From: Nocardioides insulae DSM 17944
GTDB taxonomy: Bacteria > Actinomycetota > Actinomycetes > Propionibacteriales > Nocardioidaceae
DNA: 64,000 nucleotides
Direction: 5' to 3'
Assembly: GCF_000422825.1 (NCBI RefSeq)
Contig: NZ_AUGU01000014.1
Coordinates: 1-64,000, forward strand
Positions 44,547 to 54,042 of the stretch are shown here, in pieces; position 1 is the first letter of the stretch, and each line of letters opens with the position of its first letter. A model generated the notes under the pieces. The model had not been told where the DNA came from. It searched no databases and saw nothing but the letters and a program-made list of their open reading frames with translations. The translations under genes were made by a program, and so were the position numbers.

Positions 44547-45737
44547 TCAGTCCAGCTCGCCGAGGTGCGTGACCAGCTCGCGCACGATGCCGTTGCGCTG
44601 GATCTCCGAGGCGCCGGTGAGGACGCGGAACATCCGCAGACCGTGCCAGATCCGCTCGACCTCGGCGCCGAGCACCATCCCTGCCTTGCCGTGCAGCTGC
44701 ATCGCCGTGTCGGCGATGCGGAAGGCACTCTCCCCGACGAACAGCTTGGCCATGAACGACTCGATCCGGGGTCGCTCGCCGGCGTCCAGGGCGCGCAGGC
44801 CGTCGTAAGTCAGCGTTCGGGCTGCCTGGAACTCAGTCACCATGTCGGCCAGCATGTGTTGAACGGCCTGCTTCTCCAGGAGCAGACCGCCGCTGACCGG
44901 GCGCTGGGCAGCGTGGCGCAGGGTCAGCGCGATCACCCGCCGGGCGCTGCCGAGCGCTGTGGGGCAGTGCAGTAGCCGGTTGGCGGTGACCCTGCCGAGC
45001 GCGATCCGCAGGCCTTGGCCCTCCTCGCCCAGCAGGTTCTCCGCGGGGACGAAACAGTCGTCGAGGACGACGTCGCTCTCGATGTTCTGGCCGGTCAGCG
45101 GCAGGGCGCCGTCCTCGACCCGGACGCCGGGGCGGTCCAAGTCCACCAGGAAGGCGGAGTAGGCCTCCTCCTGGCCGGCCATTCGGGCCACCACCAGTGC
45201 GAAGTCGGCGAAGGTGCCGGCTGTGCTGAACACCTTCTTCCCGGTGATCCGGTAGCCGCCCTCCACCCGGGTCGCCGTGGTGGTCATCCGGCGTACGTCG
45301 GAGCCCGCGTCGTCCTCGGTCATCGAGAAGCAGCAGGCCCGCTCCGCCTCGACCACGGGACGCAGGTAGGTCTCGATCTGTGCGGGGGTGGCGATGTCGA
45401 AGAGAGAGCCGACCCGCAGCGGTCCGCCCATGTCGCCGAGCACGCTGGTCGACAGGACCCGCCCGGACGCACCAACCTCCTCCTTGAGCGCGCCCAGCGC
45501 GGTGTAGGAGAGCCCGGCCCCACCGAGCGCCTCGGGCAGGTGGATGCCGTAGAAGCCGAGCTCGCGGCTGCGCCGCCACACCGGCTCCAGGAGGTCGCGG
45601 GTGAGGACGGAGCGGTGGGTCAGGCCGTGCTCGTGCTCATAGTCGGCCAGTTCGCCGTGCAGGTATTCGCGCAGCCGCTTGACCAGCACGGCGAGCTCGG
45701 GGTCCTCGCCGTATTCGGGCCGCAGTGAGAAGCTCAT
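44547..45737 (-). CDS. Acyl-CoA dehydrogenase family protein
   Basis: A 396-residue ACAD-fold flavoprotein. The FAD-contact segment is CCFSMTEDDAGSDVRRMTTTA, followed by ITGKKVFSTAGTFADFALVVA. The C-terminal domain has AMQLHGKAGMVLGAEVERIW and the signature LTGASEIQR. The residue that in medium-chain enzymes is the catalytic Glu (YEGTS) reads Thr here (about T374), so the mechanism or substrate may differ. It follows the ligase gene by seven bases and presumably acts on the CoA ester made there. Confidence 0.87.
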   Translation of the reverse strand: MSFSLRPEYGEDPELAVLVKRLREYLHGELADYEHEHGLTHRSVLTRDLLEPVWRRSRELGFYGIHLPEALGGAGLSYTALGALKEEVGASGRVLSTSVLGDMGGPLRVGSLFDIATPAQIETYLRPVVEAERACCFSMTEDDAGSDVRRMTTTATRVEGGYRITGKKVFSTAGTFADFALVVARMAGQEEAYSAFLVDLDRPGVRVEDGALPLTGQNIESDVVLDDCFVPAENLLGEEGQGLRIALGRVTANRLLHCPTALGSARRVIALTLRHAAQRPVSGGLLLEKQAVQHMLADMVTEFQAARTLTYDGLRALDAGERPRIESFMAKLFVGESAFRIADTAMQLHGKAGMVLGAEVERIWHGLRMFRVLTGASEIQRNGIVRELVTHLGELD

Positions 45738-45744
45738 CGCCGTC

Positions 45745-47295
45745 TCACCCGACCCGTCGCTCGGCGCCGGCCCAGTCGCGCTCGCGCAGGGCCCGGCGGT
45801 CGATCTTGCCGTTCCGATTGCGTGGGAGTGAGTCGAGGAACTCGATGATCCGGGGCAGCTTCACCCGGGAGAGACGCGCGGCGCAGAACTCGACCAGGTC
45901 GTCCTCGCTCACATCCGCGCCCGGCTGCCGCACCAGGCAGGCCTTCACGGTCTCGCCCCACTGCTCGGACGGGACGCCGAAGACGCAGGCCTCGTAGACC
46001 GCGGGGTGGTCATAGAGGACGGCTTCGACCTCGGAGCAATAGACGTTGTAGCCACCGGACACGATCATGTCCTTCTTCCGGTCCACCAGGAACAGGAAGC
46101 CGTCTTCGCGGAACCTCCCCAGGTCGCCGGTTCGGACCCAGCCGTCCTTGAACGTCTCCGCAGTGGCCTCGGGGGCGTGGAAGTACTCGCGCACGCAGTC
46201 CGGGCCGCGGGCGACCACCTCGCCGACCTCGCCGACCGACAGGGGGGTGCCCTCGTCGTCGACGACGCGCACCTCGGTGTCGTAGACGGGTCGGCCGCAG
46301 GAGAGCAGCAGCTCGGGGTCGGAGTCGATCCCCCGGACGATGTCCTCGGGGTGCAGGAAGGTGATCGCGCTGGTGGTCTCGCCCTGGCCGTAGCCCTGGG
46401 CCACGATCGGACCGAACAGCTCGACGGCGTCGCGCAGCCGGGCCGGGCTGATAGGGGCGCCTCCGATGGTGACCGAGTGCAGGCTGCTCAGGTCGGTGGT
46501 GCGAGCGGACGGCGCGGCGAGCACCAGGTTGAGCAGCACCGGCACCAGGAAGGTGGTCGTGACCCGCTCCCGCTCGATCGTCGCCAGGTAGGAGTCCGGG
46601 TCGAAGGAGGGCAGTACCACCACGGTCGAGCCGCGGAAGAAGCAGGACAAGATGCCCATCCCGCTGGCGTGCGTGATCGGGCCCGGAGCCAGGTACACGT
46701 CCTGCCCGGGAGCGCCGCCCCGGGAGTTCATCGCGACCTTGCGCATGTTGGCCAGTCGGTTGCCGACGGTCTGTACCGCGGCCTTGAGGGAGCCGGTCGA
46801 ACCGGAGGTGAAGTTGAGCACCGCCGGGGCATCCAGGGATACTTCGACCGCGACCGGATCGGGGCGACCGGTGGAGATCACCCCGGCGAGGGCTTCCTCA
46901 CCTTCGCCCTGGAGCCGCACCAACCGACACCCGGAGACCGGGCCGCCCAGCAGTCTTTCGGCGATCTCCAGGTTGCGGTCGTCGACCAGGAGCACCCGGC
47001 TGGAGGAATCCCGCAGCACGTGCTCGATCTCGGCCGGGGCCAGCCGCTCGCTGATCGGCACCCGGAGCATCCCCGCCTTGCACAGCGCCATCTCGACGAC
47101 GACGAGCTCGCCGAGGTTCCCTGCCAAGGTGGCCACGGCGTCGCCGGGACGGAGTTCGCTGTCGAGCAGCGCGGAGGCGAGCTGATTGGACTGCTCCTCC
47201 AGCTCCGCGTAGCTCCACCGACGGTCGGCGCACACGAGCGCGGTCGTCTCCGGCTGATAGGCCGCGGTGCGGCTGAGGTACTGGCCCAGGTTCAC
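45745..47295 (-). CDS. AMP-forming acid-CoA ligase
   Basis: A 516-residue ANL-superfamily enzyme activating a carboxylic acid to its CoA thioester. It has the P-loop LNFTSGSTGSLKAAV, GYGQGETTSAITFL, the hinge-region Asp in WVRTGDLGRFREDGFLFLVDR and the catalytic lysine in LPRNRNGKIDRRAL. The acid is unknown. GTG at 47295 has GGAG six bases upstream; a TTG 33 bases further out is possible. It forms an operon with the acyl-CoA dehydrogenase and is divergent from a tetR gene. Confidence 0.9.
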   Translation of the reverse strand: MNLGQYLSRTAAYQPETTALVCADRRWSYAELEEQSNQLASALLDSELRPGDAVATLAGNLGELVVVEMALCKAGMLRVPISERLAPAEIEHVLRDSSSRVLLVDDRNLEIAERLLGGPVSGCRLVRLQGEGEEALAGVISTGRPDPVAVEVSLDAPAVLNFTSGSTGSLKAAVQTVGNRLANMRKVAMNSRGGAPGQDVYLAPGPITHASGMGILSCFFRGSTVVVLPSFDPDSYLATIERERVTTTFLVPVLLNLVLAAPSARTTDLSSLHSVTIGGAPISPARLRDAVELFGPIVAQGYGQGETTSAITFLHPEDIVRGIDSDPELLLSCGRPVYDTEVRVVDDEGTPLSVGEVGEVVARGPDCVREYFHAPEATAETFKDGWVRTGDLGRFREDGFLFLVDRKKDMIVSGGYNVYCSEVEAVLYDHPAVYEACVFGVPSEQWGETVKACLVRQPGADVSEDDLVEFCAARLSRVKLPRIIEFLDSLPRNRNGKIDRRALRERDWAGAERRVG

Positions 47296-47386
47296 TTCGT
47301 TCTCCAGGTCTAGATCTACTCCGTGCAAGTTTCTGGACGCTATGTCTAGTAATGGTCACGGGTCAAGACTCTGCTACAAACTCCCC

Positions 47387-48001
47387 ATGCCACAGGTCGA
47401 CGATCGCCGCACCCGCCGTACCCGCAGTGCGCTCCGGCGCGCGCTCGTGGAGCTGAGTCTGGAACGGGGGTACGCCAACCTCCGGGTCGACGAGATCAGC
47501 GAACGTGCCGACGTTGGCCGGGCCACCTTCTACGCACACTTCCGGGACAAGCAGGCGCTTTACGACGACGTCGTGGCCGCTCTGCTCGCCGAACTCAAGG
47601 AGCGACTGACTCCCGAGGTGCGCGAGACCGGTGGGTTCACCGGTCGCCCACTGGTGGCACTGTTCCAGCATGCCCTCGACAACCGGGACGCCTATCGGGT
47701 CGTCTTGCGCGGGGATGGCGATGGTCGCGCCCTGACTCGGCTGCGCGACGACTTGAGCGAAGCGACGCTGCGCACCTTCGAGAGGAGGGTCGAGGAGCAG
47801 GGGCTCGAGCCCAGGCTGGATCTCCGGGTGGTGGCACGCGCCTGGGTGGGGGAGCAGGTCGCCGTCCTCACCTGGTGGCTGGAGGAGGAGGCGGCGCCGA
47901 TCCCACTCGAGGAGGTGGCCGGGATGTTGGCGGACCTGAGTCGCTTCGGTCGGATGTGGGCGACCGGCGTCGACCCGACGGGCGCGTCATCCTCGGAGTA
48001 G
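47387..48001 (+). CDS. TetR family regulator of the acyl-CoA genes
   Basis: A 204-residue TetR protein: RSALRRALVELSLERGYANL then VDEISERADVGRATFYAHFRDKQALYDDV. It is divergent from the ligase/dehydrogenase operon (91 bp between starts) and upstream of an MFS transporter gene on its own strand, so it probably controls both. GTCTAG occurs twice in the shared promoter region, but no convincing palindrome stands out. Confidence 0.85.
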   Translation: MPQVDDRRTRRTRSALRRALVELSLERGYANLRVDEISERADVGRATFYAHFRDKQALYDDVVAALLAELKERLTPEVRETGGFTGRPLVALFQHALDNRDAYRVVLRGDGDGRALTRLRDDLSEATLRTFERRVEEQGLEPRLDLRVVARAWVGEQVAVLTWWLEEEAAPIPLEEVAGMLADLSRFGRMWATGVDPTGASSSE

Positions 48002-48095
48002 GCCTCGGGCAGGGGGCTTGTGTGATCGGGCGCACTCGACATACGTTTCGGGACATCGAGTTCAGAAATGGATCATGTGTCCCACTAGGAGTGTC

Positions 48096-49409
48096 ATGCT
48101 GCCCCATCGTCGCGTGTTGACGGAGTACCCCACCGGGGCGCGCCGTCGGCGGCTGCTCGCCGTCGTCGTCCTCGCCATGTTCATCACGGCCTACGAGGGG
48201 CAGCTGGCGCCGATCCTGTCGCTGCTGCTGGACGACCTGGGGATGAGCCTGAAGGTCTACAGCCTCATCACGGCGGCCTCGCTGATGGTGGGCGCGGTGG
48301 CGGGCTACTACGGCGGGCGGCTGGTGGACCGGTTCGGACGGGTCCGTCTGCTGGTGCCGTTCCTGTTCCTGTCCGGCATCGCCTGCTTCGCCATGGCCGC
48401 CTCGGAGAACGTCATCCAGTTCACCGGTGCCCGCATCCTGCTCGCCTTCGTCGAGGCGATCGCGACCGCCGGCACCGCACCGCTGGTTCGCGACTTCACC
48501 CCGCGGATCGGTCGGGCGCAGGCCTTCGCCTTCTGGTCCTGGGGGCCGGTGGGTGCCAACTTCGTCGCGGCCGGCGTCGCGGCGGCCACCTTGTCGTGGT
48601 TCGCTCACGCGTGGCAGTCGCAGCTGCTGATCATGGGCGGCGTCTCCATCGTGGGGTCGATCGTCGTGGCGCTGTGCCTGCGTGACCTCTCGCCGGCGGT
48701 ACGCCGCGAGATCCGGCTCAGCGACCAGCAGGCACGCCGTGAGCACGCGCCGTTGCAGGATCCGGGCGTCCGCCGGCTCTTGCGCCACTCGGTGATCTGG
48801 AAGCACGTGCTGGCGATGTCACTGCTCTACCTTCTGCTCGGCACCATGAACGCCTACGGTCAGGTCATCACCGAGCAGGCCTTCGGCCTCGACGTGCGGA
48901 CGGCGTCCCTGGTGATCATGGCCTTCTGGTTCGCCAACCTGATCAGCAGCCTGGTGGCCGCGCGGTGGTCGGATCAGCAGCAGGCTCGCGCCCGGTTCAT
49001 GGTGGGTGCCGGCGTCGGCGCCTCCGTCATGCTGGTCGCACTGGTCGTGCTGTTGCGCCAGGGCCCCGGTGTGGCACCCGTGTTGGTGGCCGGCGTGCTG
49101 CTCGGGGTCGGGATCTTCCTGGGTGCCGCGTTCGGTCCATGGATGGCCAGCTTCTCCCAGCACGCCGAGGAGATCCATCCCGATCTTCAGGGCACCGCCT
49201 GGGGGTTCAACCACCTGCTCACCCGGCTGTTCGTCTTCGCATCGGTGCTGCTGGCGCCGCGGATCGCCGATCACACCAGCTGGACCGCCTGGACCCTGGT
49301 CCTGCTCGTCGCCGTGCTCGGCTTCACCCTGCTGGTCAGCCGGATCAGGGACGTGCGTGCCCCGTCCGCCGCGGTCGCTCCTGCGCCCGAGCCGGTCGTG
49401 GGTGGCTGA
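48096..49409 (+). CDS. MFS transporter (paralogue 2)
   Basis: A 437-residue, 12-helix MFS protein very like the one at 41046-42440: YPTGARRRRLLAVVVLA, AYEGQLAPILSLLLDDLGMS, APLVRDFTPRIGRAQAFAFW and WGPVGANFVAAGVAAATLSW. ATG at 48096 follows GGAG. Likely substrate: the acid used by the neighbouring CoA ligase (inferred). An upstream in-frame ATG at 48075 has no ribosome site. Confidence 0.87.
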   Translation: MLPHRRVLTEYPTGARRRRLLAVVVLAMFITAYEGQLAPILSLLLDDLGMSLKVYSLITAASLMVGAVAGYYGGRLVDRFGRVRLLVPFLFLSGIACFAMAASENVIQFTGARILLAFVEAIATAGTAPLVRDFTPRIGRAQAFAFWSWGPVGANFVAAGVAAATLSWFAHAWQSQLLIMGGVSIVGSIVVALCLRDLSPAVRREIRLSDQQARREHAPLQDPGVRRLLRHSVIWKHVLAMSLLYLLLGTMNAYGQVITEQAFGLDVRTASLVIMAFWFANLISSLVAARWSDQQQARARFMVGAGVGASVMLVALVVLLRQGPGVAPVLVAGVLLGVGIFLGAAFGPWMASFSQHAEEIHPDLQGTAWGFNHLLTRLFVFASVLLAPRIADHTSWTAWTLVLLVAVLGFTLLVSRIRDVRAPSAAVAPAPEPVVGG

Positions 49410-49459
49410 CCCCGGTTCCCGGGTCCCGGTGCCACGGCCCGTGGCGCCCGGCCGGCCGC

Positions 49460-51160
49460 TCAGGCGGGGGTGAGCAGCGGTCGCACCCGGTCCGCCCCGA
49501 GGGCCAGGAACAGAGTGGGTAGCCGCGGACCGCGGTCGGCGTCGACGAGCAGCCGGTAGAGCAGGTTGAAGAAGGCCTTCTGATCGGCCTTCACCTCCTC
49601 GGTCGGCTTGTCCTCGAGGGTGAGCCCGTGCGCCAGCTTCGGGACGCCGTAGATGAGTGCCGTGGTGGCGTCGAGCTCGAGATGGTCGGGCAGGTGCTCC
49701 AGGAGGAGCGAGAGCCATCGGGCCTCGTCCGCGGTGAGCTCGGCGAGGCGGGCCGAGGGATCGGAGCGCACGGTGGTGCGCTCCTCGGCGGGGACGTACT
49801 CCGACATCCAGGTCATCGCGCGGGTCAACCGTGGTTCGAGGTCGGCGACCGCCTCGTGGGGGTGACCGGCGTCCCCGACGATCCGGCTGATCAGCTCGGC
49901 CGACCCGGCGGTGACATCGGCGACCGAGGACAGCAGCCGGAAGGGTACGACGCTGGAGGGCGTCGGCAGCGTGCCGGCCGAGGAGGTCGCCATGGCGCGC
50001 TCGAAGGCGAGCACCTGGGCGTCGCGCTTGGCGGGGTCTGCGGCCTTGCGGGTCAGGGCGTCCCACTCGTCGTAGAGCCGCACGACCTCGGGGCCGAAGT
50101 CGATGGTGAAGGCCTGCCTCGGCTGGCGACGTACGTAGAGCCAGCGCAGGATCGGCGCCTCCAGGACCTGGAGCGCGTCCGCCGGGGTCGGAACGCCGCC
50201 GCTGGAGGAACTCATCTTCTGCATGCCGGCGAACCCGACGAACGCGTAGGCCACGTAGGAGGGCGCGGTGCCGCCGAAGATCTCCTTCACCAGCTCCTTG
50301 CCGACGGTGTACGACGAGCCGGGAGTGGAGTGGTCGAGCCCGCCGGGCTCGAAGTCGACTCCCTCGACCGACCAGCGCATCGGCCAGTCGACCTTCCACA
50401 CCAGCTTGCCCTCGCTCTGCGTGGTCAGGTTGGTGACGCCCTCGAACCCGCAGGCGTCGCAGGTGTAGCCGAGGTCGGTCGAGTCGTCGTCGTAGGACGT
50501 GATCGTGGTGGTGTCGCGACCACACTCGCGGCAGTAGGGCTTGAACGGGAACCGGGCCAGGTCGCCCTCGCCCGCGGTGGCCTCGTCCTCGGCGAGCACC
50601 GACTCGGCCAGGGCGGCGGCCTCCTGCGCGTCCTCGCTGCTCGCCGCCGGCTTGGTGCGGTAGGTCGCCAGCACGGACTCGATCCGGTCGCGGTGGCGGA
50701 CCGCGTGCAGGATCTGCTCGCGGTAGGCACCGGCGCGGTAGCGCTCGGTCTGGGAGATCTCCTCCATCTCCACGCCCATCTCCGCGAGCGCGGCCTGCAG
50801 CGGCGCCTTGAAGTGGGTGGACCAGGAGTCGTGGCAGCCCCACGGGTCGGGAACCCCGGTCAGCGGCTTGCCGATGTGCTCGGACCAGGACGGATCCACC
50901 CCGGCCGGGACCTTGCGGAACCGGTCGTAGTCGTCCCAGCTGTGCAGGTGGCGTACGGCGTGCCCGCGCCGGCGCAGCTCCTCGGCGACGAAGTGCGGGG
51001 TGATGAACTCGCGCAGGTTGCCGAGGTGGATCGGGCCGGAGGGAGAGGCGCCCGAGGCGCAGGTGATCACGTCACCGGAGCCGAACCGCTCGTGGTGCCG
51101 GATCACGTCGTCGGCCGCCCGGGTCACCCAGTCGAGGGCCTCGCCCTTGCCTCGTGGCAT
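49460..51160 (-). CDS. lysS: Class I lysyl-tRNA synthetase
   Basis: A 566-residue archaeal-type (class I) LysRS. The HIGH-like signature is PSGPIHLGN (40-48) and the KMSKS-like motif is QKMSSSSGG (about 313). A zinc-like segment CRECGRD...CDACG lies between, and the alpha-helix cage resembles class I LysRS. It is unrelated to the class II LysRS found in most bacteria. Some actinobacteria, spirochaetes and alphaproteobacteria have this form. Whether it is the only LysRS here cannot be seen from this window. Confidence 0.93.
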   Translation of the reverse strand: MPRGKGEALDWVTRAADDVIRHHERFGSGDVITCASGASPSGPIHLGNLREFITPHFVAEELRRRGHAVRHLHSWDDYDRFRKVPAGVDPSWSEHIGKPLTGVPDPWGCHDSWSTHFKAPLQAALAEMGVEMEEISQTERYRAGAYREQILHAVRHRDRIESVLATYRTKPAASSEDAQEAAALAESVLAEDEATAGEGDLARFPFKPYCRECGRDTTTITSYDDDSTDLGYTCDACGFEGVTNLTTQSEGKLVWKVDWPMRWSVEGVDFEPGGLDHSTPGSSYTVGKELVKEIFGGTAPSYVAYAFVGFAGMQKMSSSSGGVPTPADALQVLEAPILRWLYVRRQPRQAFTIDFGPEVVRLYDEWDALTRKAADPAKRDAQVLAFERAMATSSAGTLPTPSSVVPFRLLSSVADVTAGSAELISRIVGDAGHPHEAVADLEPRLTRAMTWMSEYVPAEERTTVRSDPSARLAELTADEARWLSLLLEHLPDHLELDATTALIYGVPKLAHGLTLEDKPTEEVKADQKAFFNLLYRLLVDADRGPRLPTLFLALGADRVRPLLTPA

Positions 51161-51453
51161 CTTCTCTGCTCCTGCTCGCTGCTTGGCCGTGCGGGCCGGA
51201 GCGGTCTCAGGATGAGGCGACGCTCCGAGCGGTCACAGTATCGGAGCCGGCCGTGGGGAGAGGAGTGCGGGCGCCGGGATCGTCCCCTGTCACGACCCGG
51301 CGCCCGCCATGGCCGGAACCCCGCCCCCCGAGACGGCGGCTCCTGCCGGTGAGCATCCTTCCAAGGAAGTCGCGCGCGGGCACGAGAACGACATGCCAAT
51401 GGCAGCAAGCGGCCACCATCTGCTTGCGGGCAGCCATTCCCTAGGCTGGCCGC

Positions 51454-52443
51454 ATGACGCGTGCCGGCGAGTCCCTGATGACCGCGCTCGGGTTCTCCGT
51501 GGAGACCGGCCGCCTCTACGAGCGGCTCCTTCCGGAGTCCGGTCTGAACCTGACCGACCTCAGCCTGGCGCTGAACCTGGACCCCGAGGACCTGCGCCGG
51601 CAATTGGAGCCCCTCCTCGAGCGCAACGTCGTCCGGTACGACGGCACCCGGGTGCGGGTGGCGGTGCCCGCGGAGGTGGTCGGCCGGCTGCTGAGCGACA
51701 CCGCGGCCGATGCCGCGGCGGCCCATCACCGGATCCAGGAGGTGGCCCGGGCCATGCCCTACCTCGCCGGTGCCAGCGCCCGGCCCTTCGCCGGCCTGGT
51801 CAGCGACGTGGAGCCGCTCGACGGGGAGGTGACCAAGGACGGGCCGCTTCCCAGCATCGTGGATCGGCTGGTGACCCACAGCCCCGGCGACCTGATGTGG
51901 CTGCGCCCCGACCAGTGGCAGCAGCCGTGGGAGATCGACATGCTCGAACTCATGGCCGGTGCCGTGGAGGCGGGACGGCGATCCCGGGCCCTCTACCCGG
52001 TGCGGATCCTGACCGAGGCCCCGGGGGTGCTGGCGGCGAGGGTCGAGGCCGGTGAGGAGGTGAGGATCCTGCCGGAGCTGCCGACCCGGATGCTCATCAT
52101 CGGCACCTCCCACGCGGTGATCCCCGAGCCCCTGGGCTACGCCGACAGTGCCCGCTGCATCATCCGCCAGCGCGGCATCGTCGAGGCATTGACGATGCTC
52201 TTCGAGCAGTACTGGTCCCGGGCGGCGCCGGTCGCACAACTGGAGCGGGCCGACGGCCGTCCCGACGTCCGCCGGTTCCTGCTCGAACAGTTGGCCGAGG
52301 GCGCTCAGGACGAGCAGATCGCCCGGCGCCTCGGGGTGAGCCTGCGGACCGTGCGACGCCGGGTCGCCGAGCTGATGAGCGAGCTGGGTGCCGAGTCCCG
52401 ATTCCAGGCCGGCTGCGAGGCGGTGCGCCGCGGCTGGCTCTGA
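51454..52443 (+). CDS. Regulator with TrmB-like N-terminus and LuxR HTH
   Basis: A 329-residue probable transcription factor. The N-terminal winged helix (about 10-70: GRLYERLLPESGLNLTDLSL, LDPEDLRRQLEPLLERNVV) resembles TrmB/helical regulators. A middle domain binds an unknown ligand. The C-terminal LuxR-type HTH reads LAEGAQDEQIARRLGVSLRT then VRRRVAELMSELGAESRF. The 293-bp gap 51161-51453 upstream, shared with lysS, shows no other gene. Target unknown; the APC permease gene downstream is one candidate. Confidence 0.78.
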   Translation: MTRAGESLMTALGFSVETGRLYERLLPESGLNLTDLSLALNLDPEDLRRQLEPLLERNVVRYDGTRVRVAVPAEVVGRLLSDTAADAAAAHHRIQEVARAMPYLAGASARPFAGLVSDVEPLDGEVTKDGPLPSIVDRLVTHSPGDLMWLRPDQWQQPWEIDMLELMAGAVEAGRRSRALYPVRILTEAPGVLAARVEAGEEVRILPELPTRMLIIGTSHAVIPEPLGYADSARCIIRQRGIVEALTMLFEQYWSRAAPVAQLERADGRPDVRRFLLEQLAEGAQDEQIARRLGVSLRTVRRRVAELMSELGAESRFQAGCEAVRRGWL

Positions 52444-52583
52444 CCGCTCCGGCACGCTGGTCCGCACATCCGCCCGGTGGCGGCGGGAAGATCGTGGTCG
52501 GCCGGGCGAGACCCCGGGTGTGATGCTCGCCATAGGTGCGCGCGTGCGGTGCTGACCTGCCCGGTTGATTAGCGTGATCGGTC

Positions 52584-54014
52584 GTGAAGACACCACAAGG
52601 CCCCGCGACGGTCACCGGCGGGGCACTGTCCGACGAGTCGCTCGCGCACGGGCTCAAGCCGCGGCACCTCACCCTGATGGGGCTCGGGTCCGCGATCGGC
52701 GCCGGACTGTTCCTGGGGTCGGGTCAGGCGATCGGCACGGCCGGCCCCGCCGTTCTGGTCAGCTACGCCATCGCCGGTGCGATCGTCGTACTGGTGATGC
52801 GGATGCTGGCCGAGATGGCCTCCGCGATCCCCGCCTCGGGCTCCTTCTCCACCTATGCCGAGGTGGCGCTCGGCCGATGGGCCGGGTTCCTGCTGGGCTG
52901 GCTGTACTGGTTCATGCTGATCATGGTGCTCGGCGTCGAGGTCACCGGAGTGGCCGCGATCGTGTCCGGCTGGTGGCCGGCTGTCCCGCAGTGGGTCGTC
53001 GCCGCGGTGGTCGTGGCGGTGCTCGGGGGGGTCAACCTGATCGGCGTCCGGCAGTTCGGCGAGGCGGAGTTCTGGTTCGCCATGATCAAGGTCGCAGCGA
53101 TCGTGGCCTTCCTGGTGGTGGGTGTCCTGATCATCCTCGGCGTGATCCCCGTGAGCGGCAGCGTGCTCGGTGACTGGGCCGCACACGGTGGGTTCGCGCC
53201 GGAGGGCTGGTCCGGGATCGCGGCGGGTCTGCTCGCCGTGGCCTTCGCCTTCGGTGGCATCGAGATCGTCGCCATCGCGGCTGCCGAAGCCAGGGACCCG
53301 CGGGACGCCGTCGCGCGCGCCACCCGCACGATCCTGTGGCGCATCCTCTTCTTCTACCTGGGCTCGGTCGCGATCATCGTGGCCCTGGTGCCCTGGGATG
53401 ACAGCGAGGCGCTGGCCTCGCCGTTCGTCTCCGTGCTCGAGCTCGCCGGCCTCGACGGCGCCGCCCGCCTGATGGAGGTCGTGGTCGCGCTCGCGCTGCT
53501 CAGCTCCTTCAACGCGCAGCTGTACGGCACCTCACGGATGCTCTTCTCGCTGGGGAAGCGACACGACGCGCCCGCCCCGACCACCGCGGTGTCCTCCCGG
53601 GGCGTGCCGTGGGTCGCGGTGCTGGTCTCGGTCGCCTTCGGCGTGGTCGCGGTGGTGCTGAACTGGCGCCTGCCCGAGTCGCTCCTCTCGATCCTGCTCA
53701 ACGCCGTCGGGTCCGCGCTGTTCGTGGTCTGGTTGCTCATCACCGTCTCCCAGCTGCGCCTGCGGCCCCGCCTGGAGGCGGAGGCGGCCGCCCGCGGGGA
53801 GTCGATGCGGTTGCGGATGTGGGGCTATCCGGGACTCACCTGGCTGACCCTGGCCGCGCTGGTCGGCCTCGCCGGGCTGATGCTCACCGACCCCGCCGCC
53901 CGGGATCAGCTCCTCGCGACCGCGGGCGTGTCCGTGTTCATCCTGCTCTGCTACGCGGTGATGCGAGCGGTGCAGCGACGAGGCGGTGAGCGGGAGCGTT
54001 CCCCGCTCGGCTGA
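52584..54014 (+). CDS. APC-family amino acid permease
   Basis: A 476-residue, 12-helix amino acid transporter: GLKPRHLTLMGLGSAIGAGLF has the unwound helix-1 GSAIGAG motif, and YAIAGAIVVLVMRMLAEMAS and FGGIEIVAIAAAEARDP are typical of the AAT (CycA/GabP/ProY) group. Substrate within that group cannot be set. GTG start at 52584. Confidence 0.9.
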   Translation: MKTPQGPATVTGGALSDESLAHGLKPRHLTLMGLGSAIGAGLFLGSGQAIGTAGPAVLVSYAIAGAIVVLVMRMLAEMASAIPASGSFSTYAEVALGRWAGFLLGWLYWFMLIMVLGVEVTGVAAIVSGWWPAVPQWVVAAVVVAVLGGVNLIGVRQFGEAEFWFAMIKVAAIVAFLVVGVLIILGVIPVSGSVLGDWAAHGGFAPEGWSGIAAGLLAVAFAFGGIEIVAIAAAEARDPRDAVARATRTILWRILFFYLGSVAIIVALVPWDDSEALASPFVSVLELAGLDGAARLMEVVVALALLSSFNAQLYGTSRMLFSLGKRHDAPAPTTAVSSRGVPWVAVLVSVAFGVVAVVLNWRLPESLLSILLNAVGSALFVVWLLITVSQLRLRPRLEAEAAARGESMRLRMWGYPGLTWLTLAALVGLAGLMLTDPAARDQLLATAGVSVFILLCYAVMRAVQRRGGERERSPLG

Positions 54015-54042
54015 GGGTCGTTCGAGGCCGGCCATCACCCGG

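Noticed and set aside
48819..50843. A 674-codon minus-strand frame spanning lysS and the MFS gene
   Set aside because: It is a frame-shifted shadow of lysS continuing antisense into the MFS gene; the lysS frame has the synthetase motifs.
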